The position numbers and the translations under genes were made by a program. Under the pieces are notes generated by a model, which ran no database searches, had not been told where the DNA came from, and saw only the letters and a program-made list of their open reading frames with translations. A stretch of 64,000 nt of DNA from Acetobacter ascendens (lineage in GTDB: Bacteria; Pseudomonadota; Alphaproteobacteria; Acetobacterales; Acetobacteraceae): the NCBI RefSeq assembly GCF_001766235.1, contig NZ_CP015164.1, positions 62,001-126,000 of the forward strand, in the 5' to 3' direction. Positions 1 through 8,880 of the stretch are shown piece by piece. Numbering within the stretch: position 1 is the stretch's first letter; each line of letters opens with the position of its first letter.

Positions 1-206
1 AGCGTGAGCCAGAAGGGGCCGATGCGTGACCCATTGAATTGCAGCCGGATATCTAGCCAGCCTAATGAAAGGGCAAGCCGCCATAAGCGTAGGCCGCCCG
101 CAATATCATTGCAGGCAGAAACAAGGCGGGAGCGCGAAGCCTGGCCTGGTTGTGTGGGTAACCCAGACCCTGAAAACTGCGCGGAAGAACCAGATGTGGC
201 CGTCAT
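1..206 (-). CDS. ABC-2 type polysaccharide export permease, N-terminal part (runs off window)
   Basis: An open frame begins at the ATG at 206-204 and continues without a stop through base 1, so only the first 68 codons are visible. An in-frame TAA two codons upstream of the ATG makes this the first possible ATG, and GGATAGG lies about 11 bases before it. After a Ser/Gly/Pro-rich leader of about 30 residues the protein reads LWRLALSLGWLDIRL followed by GSRIGPFWLTL. This is the pattern at the start of Wzm/KpsM-type ABC-2 permeases (cytoplasmic helix, D-I-x-x-R-x-x-G-S-x-x-G-P-F-W). Such permeases export O-antigen, capsule or polyol-phosphate glycans across the inner membrane with a partner ATPase. 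The partner is not visible. Family assignment is by pattern; substrate unknown. Confidence 0.75.
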   Translation of the reverse strand, partial: MTATSGSSAQFSGSGLPTQPGQASRSRLVSACNDIAGGLRLWRLALSLGWLDIRLQFNGSRIGPFWLT

Positions 207-395
207 GCTTTATGGCCTATCCGATCAATTCGGTCTCTGCAACAGGCAGTATAATGGGGAAAGAACGACAGCAGCGATTTCTTGCATGAGAAACCTCCGA
301 GGTATAAATACCAGCATGAGTTTTATGCCAGATCGTCAGGAAAACTTCCCGACAAGCCGGTGCCTTGCCTTCCACGAATGGGATGACCAGATAGC

Positions 396-1760
396 ATGAC
401 ATCCAGACAGATCAGCCAGCATAAGCGGTGTTCTGTGGCATGGCGAGGTAAAAAGCTGGCCCATGCTGCCAAAGGTTCAGTTATTCTGGGGCTTCTGGCT
501 TTGCTTTCTGCCTGTGCAAATCAGCCCAGTGGGGAAGATGTTACCATGCCTGTGGCAGAAGAAGCCGCACGGTATCGGGCACATGCACGTTCTTATTATG
601 CACCGCCCGGCACAGCGGAAGATCCTTGGGGCCCTTATATTCAGGAAGCCTCAAAGCGGTTTGATGTGCCGGATGAATGGATACGCGCCGTTATCCAGCA
701 GGAATCGGGTGGGCGGCTTTTTCATAATGGCCAGCTTGTAACATCCGGGCCGGGTGCTATGGGCTTGATGCAGTTAATGCCCCCCACATATGATGAAATG
801 CGCCAAGCCTATAGTTTGGGCGATGATGCGTTTGATCCGCATGATAATATCATGGCGGGCACGGGCTATATTCGCCAATTGTATGATGTGTATGGTTCTC
901 CGGGCTTTTTGGCTGCTTACAATGCAGGCCCCGGAAGGCTTGAAGATTTTCTTACGCGCAACCGTACGCTCCCGCGTGAAACCCGTAACTATGTTGCCTC
1001 TATTGGGCGCAGAATTGTCGGCATTTCACCTACTAATCGCTCTCAGGCAGATTTGCTGGTGGCCAGCCATGATAGCATGGCTCAATCCTACCAGCCCATT
1101 CAGTCTGTAGGGGAAGTAAACTCCGTTAAATCTGCATGGGCACAGCGGAACGGAAATAGTGGCGCACAGCCGGTACAACTAGCTGAAGTGGTGGGGAATG
1201 ACGGAGATTCTGCAACCACTTCTTACACGCCAGAATGGCAGCCGGTTGCCCGTAAAGGCCGTATTAGCGGGCTGTCAGAAAGCCCGGCGGATGTGCGTGC
1301 AGCTTGGGCGCAGCGGTTAGGATCTTCTGAAACAGCGGCTTCAACTGCGCCAGTGCAGGTAGCAGATGCGTCTGACCCCATTCCAAATCCGCCAGAACAA
1401 CCTACAGCACCTTCTCGCCTTGTGTTGGGGAACACATCTTCCCAACGGCGTGTGCAGATGTTTCCTGCCGCACATGCAGAACCTGCACCGTTATTGACAC
1501 ATCGCACACGCGGCGATGAATCAAAAACATGGGCTATTCAGGTGGGGGCTTTTGGCACGCAGTCCATGGCACAGAGTGCAACCGGACAGGCACGTAATCG
1601 GGCGGCTCTTTCTAGTGCGCGTGCGCAAATAGCAAGCGTTCAGGCAAAAACAGGCAAATTGTATCGGGCTCGGCTGACCAATCTTTCGCATGAGGAAGCA
1701 TTGGATGCCTGCCGCAAGCTGAGCGGTTGTGTGGTGATTTCCCCCGGTTCGCGCTCATAA
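396..1760 (+). CDS. SLT-type lytic transglycosylase lipoprotein with C-terminal SPOR domain
   Basis: 454 residues. The N-terminus has a signal sequence ending in a lipobox (LLSAC, Cys40), so it is probably a lipoprotein. Residues about 75-200 are a soluble lytic transglycosylase (GH23) domain. The catalytic Glu103 sits in QQESGG, followed by GAMGLMQLMP and AAYNAGP. A Gln/Ala/Pro-rich linker follows. Residues about 375-450 form a SPOR-like domain (AIQVGAFGTQ) that would bind denuded septal glycan. It probably cleaves peptidoglycan in the periplasm during division or remodelling. A paralogue with the same architecture lies at 8881-10140. It is transcribed away from the permease at 1-206. The ATG at 396 was chosen because it gives a good lipoprotein signal; the ribosome site is weak. 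Confidence 0.88.
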   Translation: MTSRQISQHKRCSVAWRGKKLAHAAKGSVILGLLALLSACANQPSGEDVTMPVAEEAARYRAHARSYYAPPGTAEDPWGPYIQEASKRFDVPDEWIRAVIQQESGGRLFHNGQLVTSGPGAMGLMQLMPPTYDEMRQAYSLGDDAFDPHDNIMAGTGYIRQLYDVYGSPGFLAAYNAGPGRLEDFLTRNRTLPRETRNYVASIGRRIVGISPTNRSQADLLVASHDSMAQSYQPIQSVGEVNSVKSAWAQRNGNSGAQPVQLAEVVGNDGDSATTSYTPEWQPVARKGRISGLSESPADVRAAWAQRLGSSETAASTAPVQVADASDPIPNPPEQPTAPSRLVLGNTSSQRRVQMFPAAHAEPAPLLTHRTRGDESKTWAIQVGAFGTQSMAQSATGQARNRAALSSARAQIASVQAKTGKLYRARLTNLSHEEALDACRKLSGCVVISPGSRS

Positions 1761-1769
1761 GGCTTCTAT

Positions 1770-1801
1770 TTCTCTGCCTATCTTCAGAGACAAGCAGAGA
1801 A
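1770..1801. terminator. Weak hairpin between convergent genes
   Basis: TTCTCTGC (1770-1777) pairs with GCAGAGAA (1794-1801) across a 16-base loop, between the convergent stops at 1760 and 1819. There is no clear T run, so this is only a possible shared transcription end. Confidence 0.3.
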
Positions 1802-1818
1802 GTAAATTCACGCTTTTC

Positions 1819-2826
1819 TTACGGTAGGGTCGGCGCCACTGGTTGGTTTGGCTGTGCCGGATTTGCAGTACCATTTGTGCTGTTGGTAGCCTGTGTTGGC
1901 TGCGGCTGTTTTGCTCCAGGTGCTGCTAATGGTGCGTTATCCCGCCCAGAATAGCGGCCGATAATCTGTTTAACGGCCTCTGCAGCTTCCTGCGCAGCAG
2001 CAACAGCAATATCTCCCCAGTAATTATCTAGGGAATGGGCATCAATATCATGTAGCTGTGTTGCGGCTCCGGCTTCCTTGCTCTCCTTATCCACAACGCG
2101 CCACACAATTTCGATATGCTGCTGTGGATGCCCTAACGTGCCTGTAGGGCCGGGAGTAAGTTTGACGGTGGAGCTGACCGTGAAATCAGCATTTTCCTTT
2201 GAATTTTGGATTGTATCTTCACTGTCCCGGAAAGAGGCGGTGAAGGCACGAGCCAAAGATATATTACCATCGCCCGGCGCACCGGTTACGCCGGTAAAGT
2301 AAACCCGTGCAGCACGATGCTTCAGGCTGTGTGGGTCTTTTTCCATGTCATCTGCTTGAATGCCCGTCAGCACAGAGGAAATGCGCGGCGCGGCATCCTG
2401 CGCAACCAGCGTGAAGAAGGGTGCATCTCCGGCAGACCATTGGGCGGCGGGTACGGCTTGCCCTTCTTGCGTAGCGCGAATCTGGTTTTTGGGCGTCATG
2501 ATTGTGTAAATGGGCACAACCTGATCACCCCTCAATTCCGCCCGCATTTTCAGCCACCAATCTCCGGGCCTTGTGGGTTGGGCAATGGCCGGAATGGTTT
2601 GCTGTAGAAGTTCTGATGCAACATCCTTAGCCCATATCTGGGCAGAAGCATCAGGCAGCAAGGAATCCGTAGGGGTAGGAACATCTAACCGGGATGGTGG
2701 CGCATTGGCCGCCAGTTTTGAAGCCCCTTTGCCGGGGTTGGAAAACGGATGCGGCACATCCAAACACCCTGCCAAAAGCAGTAGAGAGGAAAGTGGCAGG
2801 GCAGTATGGCGGAAAAGGCGGCTCAT
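1819..2826 (-). CDS. Hypothetical lipoprotein, last gene of the hldD-lgt operon
   Basis: 335 residues. It begins with a lipoprotein signal peptide (LLLLAGC, Cys21), then a Pro-rich stretch and a folded region of about 230 residues. A low-complexity Pro/Gln/Asn/Thr tail follows from about residue 295. I do not recognise a family. Its ATG overlaps the stop of pgeF by four bases (ATGA), so it is translationally coupled and is the fifth gene of the hldD-lgt-midA-pgeF unit. It is probably anchored in the outer membrane or on the periplasmic face of the inner membrane. No catalytic motif is visible. Confidence 0.75.
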   Translation of the reverse strand: MSRLFRHTALPLSSLLLLAGCLDVPHPFSNPGKGASKLAANAPPSRLDVPTPTDSLLPDASAQIWAKDVASELLQQTIPAIAQPTRPGDWWLKMRAELRGDQVVPIYTIMTPKNQIRATQEGQAVPAAQWSAGDAPFFTLVAQDAAPRISSVLTGIQADDMEKDPHSLKHRAARVYFTGVTGAPGDGNISLARAFTASFRDSEDTIQNSKENADFTVSSTVKLTPGPTGTLGHPQQHIEIVWRVVDKESKEAGAATQLHDIDAHSLDNYWGDIAVAAAQEAAEAVKQIIGRYSGRDNAPLAAPGAKQPQPTQATNSTNGTANPAQPNQPVAPTLP

Positions 2827-3608
2827 CCGTTCTGAGGTCCCGTAGCAATCGCTGAAATCTGGTGTCCAATTTGTCCACCACCCGCCAGAGTGCGGCGGCG
2901 ATGGCTAAAAAAGCATTTTTCGTCAGAGAGTGTATCAACGCCTAATGCGGCAGCATTGCGCACACCAGCTTGTTGCAACCTAAAAACACACCAGCCTGCC
3001 AGATCAAATTGATAATGGCCGGGGCGTGTGCCCGGTGCAAAAAAGCGTGCGGCCTGTTTGTCTGCGGTAGTAATGGCTGTGTGCATGTCTTCAGCCGTTT
3101 CGTAGCTTTCCTGAGCAATGCAGGGGCCAACAACAGCGCTAATACTTTCTGCGTTAGCGCCAAGGGCCTTCATGGCTTCCAAGGTGGATTCCAAAACACC
3201 GGCCAAGGCCCCGCGCCAGCCAGCATGGGCAGCGCCAACAATGGTGCCTTCTGCATTGGCAAACAGCACGGGTGCGCAGTCTGCGGTAATAACACCAATG
3301 GCGATATCTGGCTGATTGGTGACAAGTGCATCGGCTGGCGCGCCAGAGCCGGGCGGCCAAGGTGCTGTGGCGGTGACCACCCCACGGCCATGCACTTGTG
3401 TAACGCCTAACAAGTGGTCTGCCTGAACGCCCAGATGGGTTGCAACCCGCTTACGATTTTCAGCCAGATTCTGAGGGCTATCGCCAGATTTTGTAGAGCA
3501 GTTGAGGCTGGCATAAGGGCCGGTGGAAACACCACCTTCCCGCGTAAAAAATCCGTGGCGTGTATGCCCAAGCAAAGGGCTGGTGAGAGGTGAGAGCGTT
3601 GTGGTCAT
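2823..3608 (-). CDS. pgeF: Peptidoglycan editing factor PgeF / YfiH-family (laccase-domain) protein
   Basis: 261 residues, the usual length for the YfiH/DUF152 family. Family landmarks are GFFTREGGVS near the start, the His of VTQVHGRGV, TADCAPVLFA and GAAHAGWRGAL, then VVGPCIAQESYE. The two His and the Cys of these motifs form the metal (Zn/Cu) site. Members of this family have purine nucleoside phosphorylase/adenosine deaminase activity, or remove mis-incorporated L-Ser from peptidoglycan precursors. Which applies here cannot be told from sequence. The start codon overlaps the upstream midA-like stop (ATGA). Confidence 0.9.
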   Translation of the reverse strand: MTTTLSPLTSPLLGHTRHGFFTREGGVSTGPYASLNCSTKSGDSPQNLAENRKRVATHLGVQADHLLGVTQVHGRGVVTATAPWPPGSGAPADALVTNQPDIAIGVITADCAPVLFANAEGTIVGAAHAGWRGALAGVLESTLEAMKALGANAESISAVVGPCIAQESYETAEDMHTAITTADKQAARFFAPGTRPGHYQFDLAGWCVFRLQQAGVRNAAALGVDTLSDEKCFFSHRRRTLAGGGQIGHQISAIATGPQNG

Positions 3609-4633
3609 ACGTCCGCTCCTTTCATGAAGCCGGGAGGTGAGGGCAGGCCGGGAGAGGCAAGGGCCATAACACGGAACAGATGCCCCATTTTTTCAGGGGC
3701 TGCTAGCCGATGCGCGGCACTGCGTAATATGGCGGCATCTTCTGCTATTGCATGTCTAGCAAGTTGCTCGGTGCGTTCCATAAGGCCTAATGCACGCAAA
3801 AATGTGCCTTGCGTTTCTGCACCATAAACATAGGCGCCAGCCTGTTTGGCTGTAGTGCCAAAGGCAGTAAAATCAACATGGGCAGTCAGATCAGCCTCTC
3901 CGGCGGCTTCCAGCGGATGTGTTGGGCGTGCATGGCGTAAGGCCTGAAGGGAATCTCCTGTTAGGGTGGAATGATGGCCGTAATCAATAAACAGAGCCAC
4001 ACCCTGCTGTGCTGCAAAACGTTGACCGAGATAGTGTGCAACCTCCAGCGCAGGTTCGCATAGCTCTACAATGGTGTCAGGCTCCAGTTTTCTACCGTCC
4101 GGCAGTGCTGGCGCATTACATGGAACAAGATGAAATGCTTGTTCCATAACGTAGCGTTCGTGCCAGCCAGAGGCCGTTTGCACAAACTGGCGAATGGGTA
4201 GGGCATCCAGAAATTCATTTCCCAATAGAATGAGCGGGCCAGAGGGAAGTCCTTCTATCCGATCATGCCATGTTGGGCGTACATAAGGTGCAAGGGCCTG
4301 CTTTTGTGCTTGCCGCATAAGAGGGGAGGCTTCTATCAGATGCACATCAAGGGCACGTGCAAATTCTGGGGCGCAACGTGTAATCAGGCGTAGCGCGTCT
4401 GCCATCAATGTGCCGCGCCCCGGTCCTGCTTCAGCAAGAATAACTTGCGCAGGGCTGCCCATATTCTGCCAGACCGTGGCGGCCCAAGCCCCTAGCAGCT
4501 CTCCAAAAACCTGAGAGATTTCGGGGGCGGTAATAAAGTCTGAAAGCAAGGGCTTGGTTGCATAATAGCGCGTATTGGCACGCGCCATAAATGCATCCAG
4601 CCTTTCAGTTTGTGGAGGCAAAGGGGAAGGCAT
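3605..4633 (-). CDS. MidA/NDUFAF7-family SAM-dependent methyltransferase
   Basis: 342 residues from the ATG at 4633, eight bases after the lgt stop. A longer upstream frame exists but lies inside lgt and is unlikely. Landmarks are YYATKPLLSDFITAPEISQVFGE near the N-terminus, the SAM-binding LAEAGPGRGTLMADAL, LLGNEFLDALPIRQF and ALFIDYGHHS. These define the DUF185/MidA family. Its mitochondrial member NDUFAF7 dimethylates an arginine of complex I subunit NDUFS2. A role in complex I maturation is plausible but inferred. It lies in an operon with lgt upstream and pgeF downstream. Confidence 0.88.
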   Translation of the reverse strand: MPSPLPPQTERLDAFMARANTRYYATKPLLSDFITAPEISQVFGELLGAWAATVWQNMGSPAQVILAEAGPGRGTLMADALRLITRCAPEFARALDVHLIEASPLMRQAQKQALAPYVRPTWHDRIEGLPSGPLILLGNEFLDALPIRQFVQTASGWHERYVMEQAFHLVPCNAPALPDGRKLEPDTIVELCEPALEVAHYLGQRFAAQQGVALFIDYGHHSTLTGDSLQALRHARPTHPLEAAGEADLTAHVDFTAFGTTAKQAGAYVYGAETQGTFLRALGLMERTEQLARHAIAEDAAILRSAAHRLAAPEKMGHLFRVMALASPGLPSPPGFMKGADV

Positions 4634-4641
4634 GAGCGTGC

Positions 4642-5481
4642 TTACGGCTTGGCTTCTGCCTCTGGGGGAATGCCCTCGTAAACCGGATGCTGGTTGGCAT
4701 ACACCATAAGCGCAATACCGGCTGCCAGCATGGGGCAGCACAACAGTTGCCCCATTGTGATACCACCGGGCAGAAACCCAAGAAATGAATCCGGTTCACG
4801 AAAGAATTCGCAAAAGCTACGGGCGCAGGCATATCCAGCAAGAAACAGGCCGGCAAGAAAACCGGGATGTTGACGGATGGAAAGTTTGCGGGAGGCTGCA
4901 AACATAACCAGAAAAAGCAGCAGCCCTTCTGTAAGTGCTTCGTAGATCTGAGAGGGATGGCGCGGGATTGGCCCACCATCGGGGAAGATCATCGCCCATG
5001 GCAGAGAGGCCGGAGCTTCACGCCCCCATAGTTCGCCATTGATAAAGTTGGCCACACGGCCCAGCCCCAAACCGATTGGCACCGCAATGGTTACGCGGTC
5101 TGCAAAAGCCAGAAAGTTCAGCTTGTATCGCCATGTAAACAGCATCATGGCGATAATCACGCCCAGGGCGCCACCGTGGAAGGACATACCTCCGTGCCAT
5201 ACTTCCAGCATGGCCAGAGGGTGTGTGATGTAATAGCCGGGCTGGTAAAATAGCACGTATCCCAGCCGGCCGCCCATTAGAATGCCAAGGGTGACCCAAG
5301 CCAGAAAGTCATCTGCCAGTTCTGGCGTGCCAGCACGCGGAGGAAGATTAACTAACCGCCGTAGCAGCGTAATACCCAGCACAATGCCGATGATGTAGGA
5401 GAGCGCATACCACCGTATGGCAAATGGCCCGACATGCACCAGCACCGGGTTAAACTGAGGAAACATCAGAACAGGAAGCAT
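4642..5481 (-). CDS. lgt: Prolipoprotein diacylglyceryl transferase
   Basis: 279 residues and about seven membrane segments. It transfers diacylglyceryl from phosphatidylglycerol to the lipobox cysteine of prolipoproteins at the inner membrane. Diagnostic stretches are RWYALSYIIG, the His of WHGGMSFHGGALG and the signature GLGRVANFINGELWGR (family GRxGNFINxExxG), followed by RHPSQIYEALTEG. The gene is second in the hldD operon, 24 bases after hldD. Several likely substrates are encoded nearby: the lipoproteins at 396, 1819, 8881 and 16295. A second ATG five codons in (5466) is an alternative start. Confidence 0.97.
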   Translation of the reverse strand: MLPVLMFPQFNPVLVHVGPFAIRWYALSYIIGIVLGITLLRRLVNLPPRAGTPELADDFLAWVTLGILMGGRLGYVLFYQPGYYITHPLAMLEVWHGGMSFHGGALGVIIAMMLFTWRYKLNFLAFADRVTIAVPIGLGLGRVANFINGELWGREAPASLPWAMIFPDGGPIPRHPSQIYEALTEGLLLFLVMFAASRKLSIRQHPGFLAGLFLAGYACARSFCEFFREPDSFLGFLPGGITMGQLLCCPMLAAGIALMVYANQHPVYEGIPPEAEAKP

Positions 5482-5505
5482 GATGGGTGATCCGGTATGG
5501 CTGGG

Positions 5506-6486
5506 TCAGAGATAGGGATTATCTGTGGCAAGATAATCTTGCACGTAGCGTTTAACGCCCTCTTCCAGCGGTGTGAACTGGCCAGTGTAACCAGCAGCCC
5601 GCAGGCGGGAAAGTTCTGCCTGTGTGTAGGATTGATACTGCCCATGCAAGCTTTGGGGCATATCAATAAATTCTACGCGGCGTTCGCAGCCAATGGCATC
5701 ACATACGGCATGAGCCAGATCCAGATAAGTGCGCGCCGTGCCTGTGCCGCAGTTAAACAGATCTGATACCTCTGGGTTGTCATACAGCCAGAGCATAACA
5801 TTTACGACATCACCCACCCATATAAAGTCACGGGCCTGCATGCCATCTGCAATATCTGGCCGATCAGACCGGAACAGGCGTGCAGGTTGGCCTGATCTCA
5901 CCTCATCATATTTCACTTTAACCACAGAGATCATTTTGCCTTTGTGGTATTCGTTCGGCCCATAAACATTAAAGAACTTTAGCCCGGCCCATTGCGGCGG
6001 GCGTGGTGTGTGTTGGTCTAGGGTGGTGGTAACATGCTGATCAAACACGTGTTTAGACCAACCGTACAAATTAAGTGGCCGCAGTTGTGAGAGATGGCCG
6101 GGGTCATCATTAAAAAGTTCTGGTTTGTCAGCCGCGCCATATGTGGCGGCGGAAGATGCATAAATAAATCTTGCGCGGTTGCGTGTGCACCAGTCCCATA
6201 ATGTTTGTGATAGCTCTACATTGGTGCGCCATACCAGATCACCATCTGTTGCGGTGGTTTCACTGATAGCGCCCATATGGAAGATGGTGTCTATTTTTGG
6301 GGTTGTAGCCAAAAATGCTTCCAGGTTTTCTGGGGCAATCAGGCGCGTGGGCGCATGCTGGGACACATTGCGCCATTTACCTTCCCGCCCAAGCCAATCA
6401 ACAATGATGGTTTCCAGCCCTCTGGCGGCCAACGCAGCCTGTAGGCATGAGCCGATAAAGCCGGCTCCCCCTGTAATTACTATCAT
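5506..6486 (-). CDS. hldD: ADP-L-glycero-D-manno-heptose 6-epimerase
   Basis: 326 residues from the ATG at 6486, chosen because the Rossmann motif GGAGFIG follows at once. It is an NADP-dependent short-chain (extended SDR) epimerase that makes the L,D-heptose precursor of the lipopolysaccharide inner core. Landmarks are HMGAISETTATDG, the Ser-Tyr-Lys triad region (SSAATYG, NLYGWSKHVFD), FFNVYGPNEYHKG and RDFIWVGDVV. It is the first gene of the five-gene minus-strand operon ending at 1819. The length matches the family. Confidence 0.93.
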   Translation of the reverse strand: MIVITGGAGFIGSCLQAALAARGLETIIVDWLGREGKWRNVSQHAPTRLIAPENLEAFLATTPKIDTIFHMGAISETTATDGDLVWRTNVELSQTLWDWCTRNRARFIYASSAATYGAADKPELFNDDPGHLSQLRPLNLYGWSKHVFDQHVTTTLDQHTPRPPQWAGLKFFNVYGPNEYHKGKMISVVKVKYDEVRSGQPARLFRSDRPDIADGMQARDFIWVGDVVNVMLWLYDNPEVSDLFNCGTGTARTYLDLAHAVCDAIGCERRVEFIDMPQSLHGQYQSYTQAELSRLRAAGYTGQFTPLEEGVKRYVQDYLATDNPYL

Positions 6487-6635
6487 GGGGGGAGAGTATA
6501 AAGGGCGGCTTCGTGCACTCCAAGCTGTCAAATGCCTGATGTGCTGAGAAGTGAGGTTTCATTCCGTAGTCAGGGGGCAACATATTGCCTACTATTTACG
6601 TGTGATTGCAATTTAGTAGGAAAGAAGCGCATAGC

Positions 6636-6938
6636 ATGAGTGAAGAAATTACAGTTGTTGCTTTTTTGAAGGCAAAGCCGGGCGCAGAAGAAAAAGTGGC
6701 GCAGGCTATGGTCGCGTGCATCAAGCCATCTCGCGCAGAAAGTACTAACAGCCAGTATGTGCCCAACCGTGATCTGGATGATCCGCAGACATTTGTTTTT
6801 GTAGAACGTTGGGCAAGCCGCAAGGCATTGCACGATCATATGGAAACACCGCATTTTAAAACACTTGCGGCAGAACTGAACACACTGTTGGATGCGCCTA
6901 TTCAGCTTCATATTCTGCAGCCTTTGCCCGGTGCCTGA
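6636..6938 (+). CDS. Antibiotic biosynthesis monooxygenase (ABM)-fold protein, YgiN-like
   Basis: 100 residues from the ATG at 6636, with AGGAAAG about 11 bases upstream. It is a single ABM ferredoxin-like domain: a VVAFLKAKPG start, SRAESTNSQY in the middle, FVFVERWASRKALHDHMETPHF and a short C-terminal strand. Small cytoplasmic members of this family act as quinol monooxygenases or as heme/quinone-handling dimers; the substrate here is unknown. It is a single-gene unit, followed by a strong hairpin terminator at 6966 and divergent from hldD. Confidence 0.8.
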   Translation: MSEEITVVAFLKAKPGAEEKVAQAMVACIKPSRAESTNSQYVPNRDLDDPQTFVFVERWASRKALHDHMETPHFKTLAAELNTLLDAPIQLHILQPLPGA

Positions 6939-6965
6939 GCACGTAGTGCATTCTGCATAAAAAAT

Positions 6966-6996
6966 AACGGCCCCACTTAGATGGGGCCGTTTTTGT
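6966..6996. terminator. Bidirectional rho-independent terminator
   Basis: A perfect 10-bp stem (AACGGCCCCA 6966-6975 with TGGGGCCGTT 6982-6991) and a 6-base loop, followed by T's on the plus strand and by A/T on the other side. It separates the ABM gene from the convergent lactate permease. Confidence 0.9.
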
Positions 6997-7023
6997 TTGC
7001 GTAACCGGATGACAGTAAGCCTG

Positions 7024-8616
7024 CTACCGCAGCACAAATTGCTGCAAGACAACGACCAACCCGATACAGAAGGTTAAAAACAGGCTGTGCTTAAAGGTAC
7101 GTGCCAGCACGGTGCCTTCCTGACCTTTTAGAGATGTAACAGAGACGCCGGTGGTGATGTTCTGGGGCGAGATCATTTTTCCCATCACGCCACCGGATGA
7201 GTTTGCAGAAGCAAACAGCACCGGATCCAGTGAAAGCTGATGCGCTGCGGCCACCTGCAAGTTGCCGAAAAGCGCGTTACCGGAGGTATCGCTTCCTGTC
7301 AGGAACACGGCAATCCAACCAAGGAAAACAGAAACCAGCGGGAAGACCATACCAGCGGAAGAAACCGCATATCCCAAAGTATAGGTCATGCCGGAATAGT
7401 TCATCAAAAACGCCAATCCGATTGTAAGCGCAACAGTCACGACAGCCAGCCAACCTTGTTTAAGTGTGGTGCGGGCCGCTGCGCCAAACTGTTGCAATGT
7501 TGTGCGGGTGAACAGGGCTGTCAGAATGGTGGCGACTAAAATAGCCGTGCCTGTGCCCAAGGGTTCAAACTTCCATACGGCGGCATAAGGCGTTTTATAC
7601 AGAGAGATAAATACCGCATTATCCAGCCCCGGCCAATGAATGGGCAGGGTGCCAATTTTGGCAATATGCAGTGCATCCCACACAATCACCACAGCAATAA
7701 CCGTAATCCACGGAATCCATCCTTGCCAGCGGGGAACAGGGGCAGCGCCTGTTTGCTGGTTGTTCAACTGGGTGAGATCAATAGCGTATTGTGGGTCTGA
7801 TACTGGCTTCCAAAAGCGCAGGAATCCAATAGTAGCCACAAGTGCCACGCTGGAAGAAAGCACGTTGCTCAGACTGTAAAGCCCAGCGCCAGAGATAATC
7901 AGCAGTGTTAGGGCAAAGCTGCCACCTGCTACCAGCAGTACGGGCCATGTTTGCCGTATAGAACGCCATCCGCCGTAAAGTGCCATAACGTAAAAGGGAA
8001 TAAGCAGCGCAAACGGGGTAAGCTGCCGTCCAATGGTTGCCCCCAATACATCTGCGGGCAGCCCTGTAATAGAGCCCAGAACGGTAACGGGAATACCCAA
8101 GCCACCAAATGCCACCGGTGCGGAGTTAAAGATCAGCACATAGGTGAGGGCATCCAATGCCGGAAAACCAAGCATAATCAGCAAAGCACTGGTAATGGCT
8201 ACAGGTGTGCCAAACCCAGCTACGCCTTCCAATGCAGCGCTAAAGCAGAAGCCCAGCACCACCAGCATGATGCGCCTGTCATTGGGCACGTGTTGGATAA
8301 TCCAGTCTCGGAAGGCATCAAATCGTCCGTTCTGTACGGCCACATTGAACAGGAAGAGCGCTGAAAGCGCGATCCACATAACCGGCAAAAGGGAAAACAC
8401 AACACCGTTGCTGATGCTGGCGACTGCCAACTTGGCAGGCAACCTCCAGATAGTGGTGGCAACAAGTAGCCCTACAATCAAACCGCCCAAAGTAGCCTGC
8501 CATGCCGGGCGGCGCAGAATACCCATAACAAAGAGTGTAACGATAATAGGTGAGGCCGCGAGCAGAAATGACAGCACAAGGCTGTGCCCCGCCGGAACAA
8601 GTGGCTGTATGAACAT
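7024..8616 (-). CDS. lldP: L-lactate permease (LldP/GlcA family)
   Basis: 530 residues from the ATG at 8616, with AGGAAC five bases upstream; the longer frame has no ribosome site. It has about 13 membrane segments. Family stretches are AALEGVAGFGTPVAI, ILIFNSAPVAFGGLGIPV, VFLGWIAVFLTGSDTSGNALFGNLQ and SANSSGGVMGKMISPQ. These fit the lactate permease family, which takes up L-/D-lactate or glycolate with protons. Lactate is a main growth substrate of acetic acid bacteria. No lactate dehydrogenase adjoins it here. Confidence 0.92.
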   Translation of the reverse strand: MFIQPLVPAGHSLVLSFLLAASPIIVTLFVMGILRRPAWQATLGGLIVGLLVATTIWRLPAKLAVASISNGVVFSLLPVMWIALSALFLFNVAVQNGRFDAFRDWIIQHVPNDRRIMLVVLGFCFSAALEGVAGFGTPVAITSALLIMLGFPALDALTYVLIFNSAPVAFGGLGIPVTVLGSITGLPADVLGATIGRQLTPFALLIPFYVMALYGGWRSIRQTWPVLLVAGGSFALTLLIISGAGLYSLSNVLSSSVALVATIGFLRFWKPVSDPQYAIDLTQLNNQQTGAAPVPRWQGWIPWITVIAVVIVWDALHIAKIGTLPIHWPGLDNAVFISLYKTPYAAVWKFEPLGTGTAILVATILTALFTRTTLQQFGAAARTTLKQGWLAVVTVALTIGLAFLMNYSGMTYTLGYAVSSAGMVFPLVSVFLGWIAVFLTGSDTSGNALFGNLQVAAAHQLSLDPVLFASANSSGGVMGKMISPQNITTGVSVTSLKGQEGTVLARTFKHSLFLTFCIGLVVVLQQFVLR

Positions 8617-8880
8617 GTCAGTTCCTGAATAGGCGTTATTCCCCTTCTTACGTGGGGGATAAAACGATCTTAAGGGAACGGTTGCGGCACGATGCAAGAA
8701 AAAATGTCGTTATAACAATATGTTGTGATGAGGGAACTTTTGGAAAGGCAGCTAAACAGCCATCTTTCATGAAAATGACATATTGGTAATGGATGTGGAG
8801 AAGTCCCGTAATCCGTGCTTTTTGTCGCAAGTTTATGGGACAAGCTTTATGACAAAAGTTCATACGGAAGGGGACGGCTG

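Noticed and set aside
4-399. Plus-strand open frame of 131 codons at the left edge
   Set aside because: No ribosome site and no recognisable domain, and it overlaps the well-supported minus-strand permease start.
4634-4741. Longer start for the MidA-like methyltransferase
   Set aside because: The extra 36 codons lie inside lgt and show no family similarity; the ATG at 4633 fits better.
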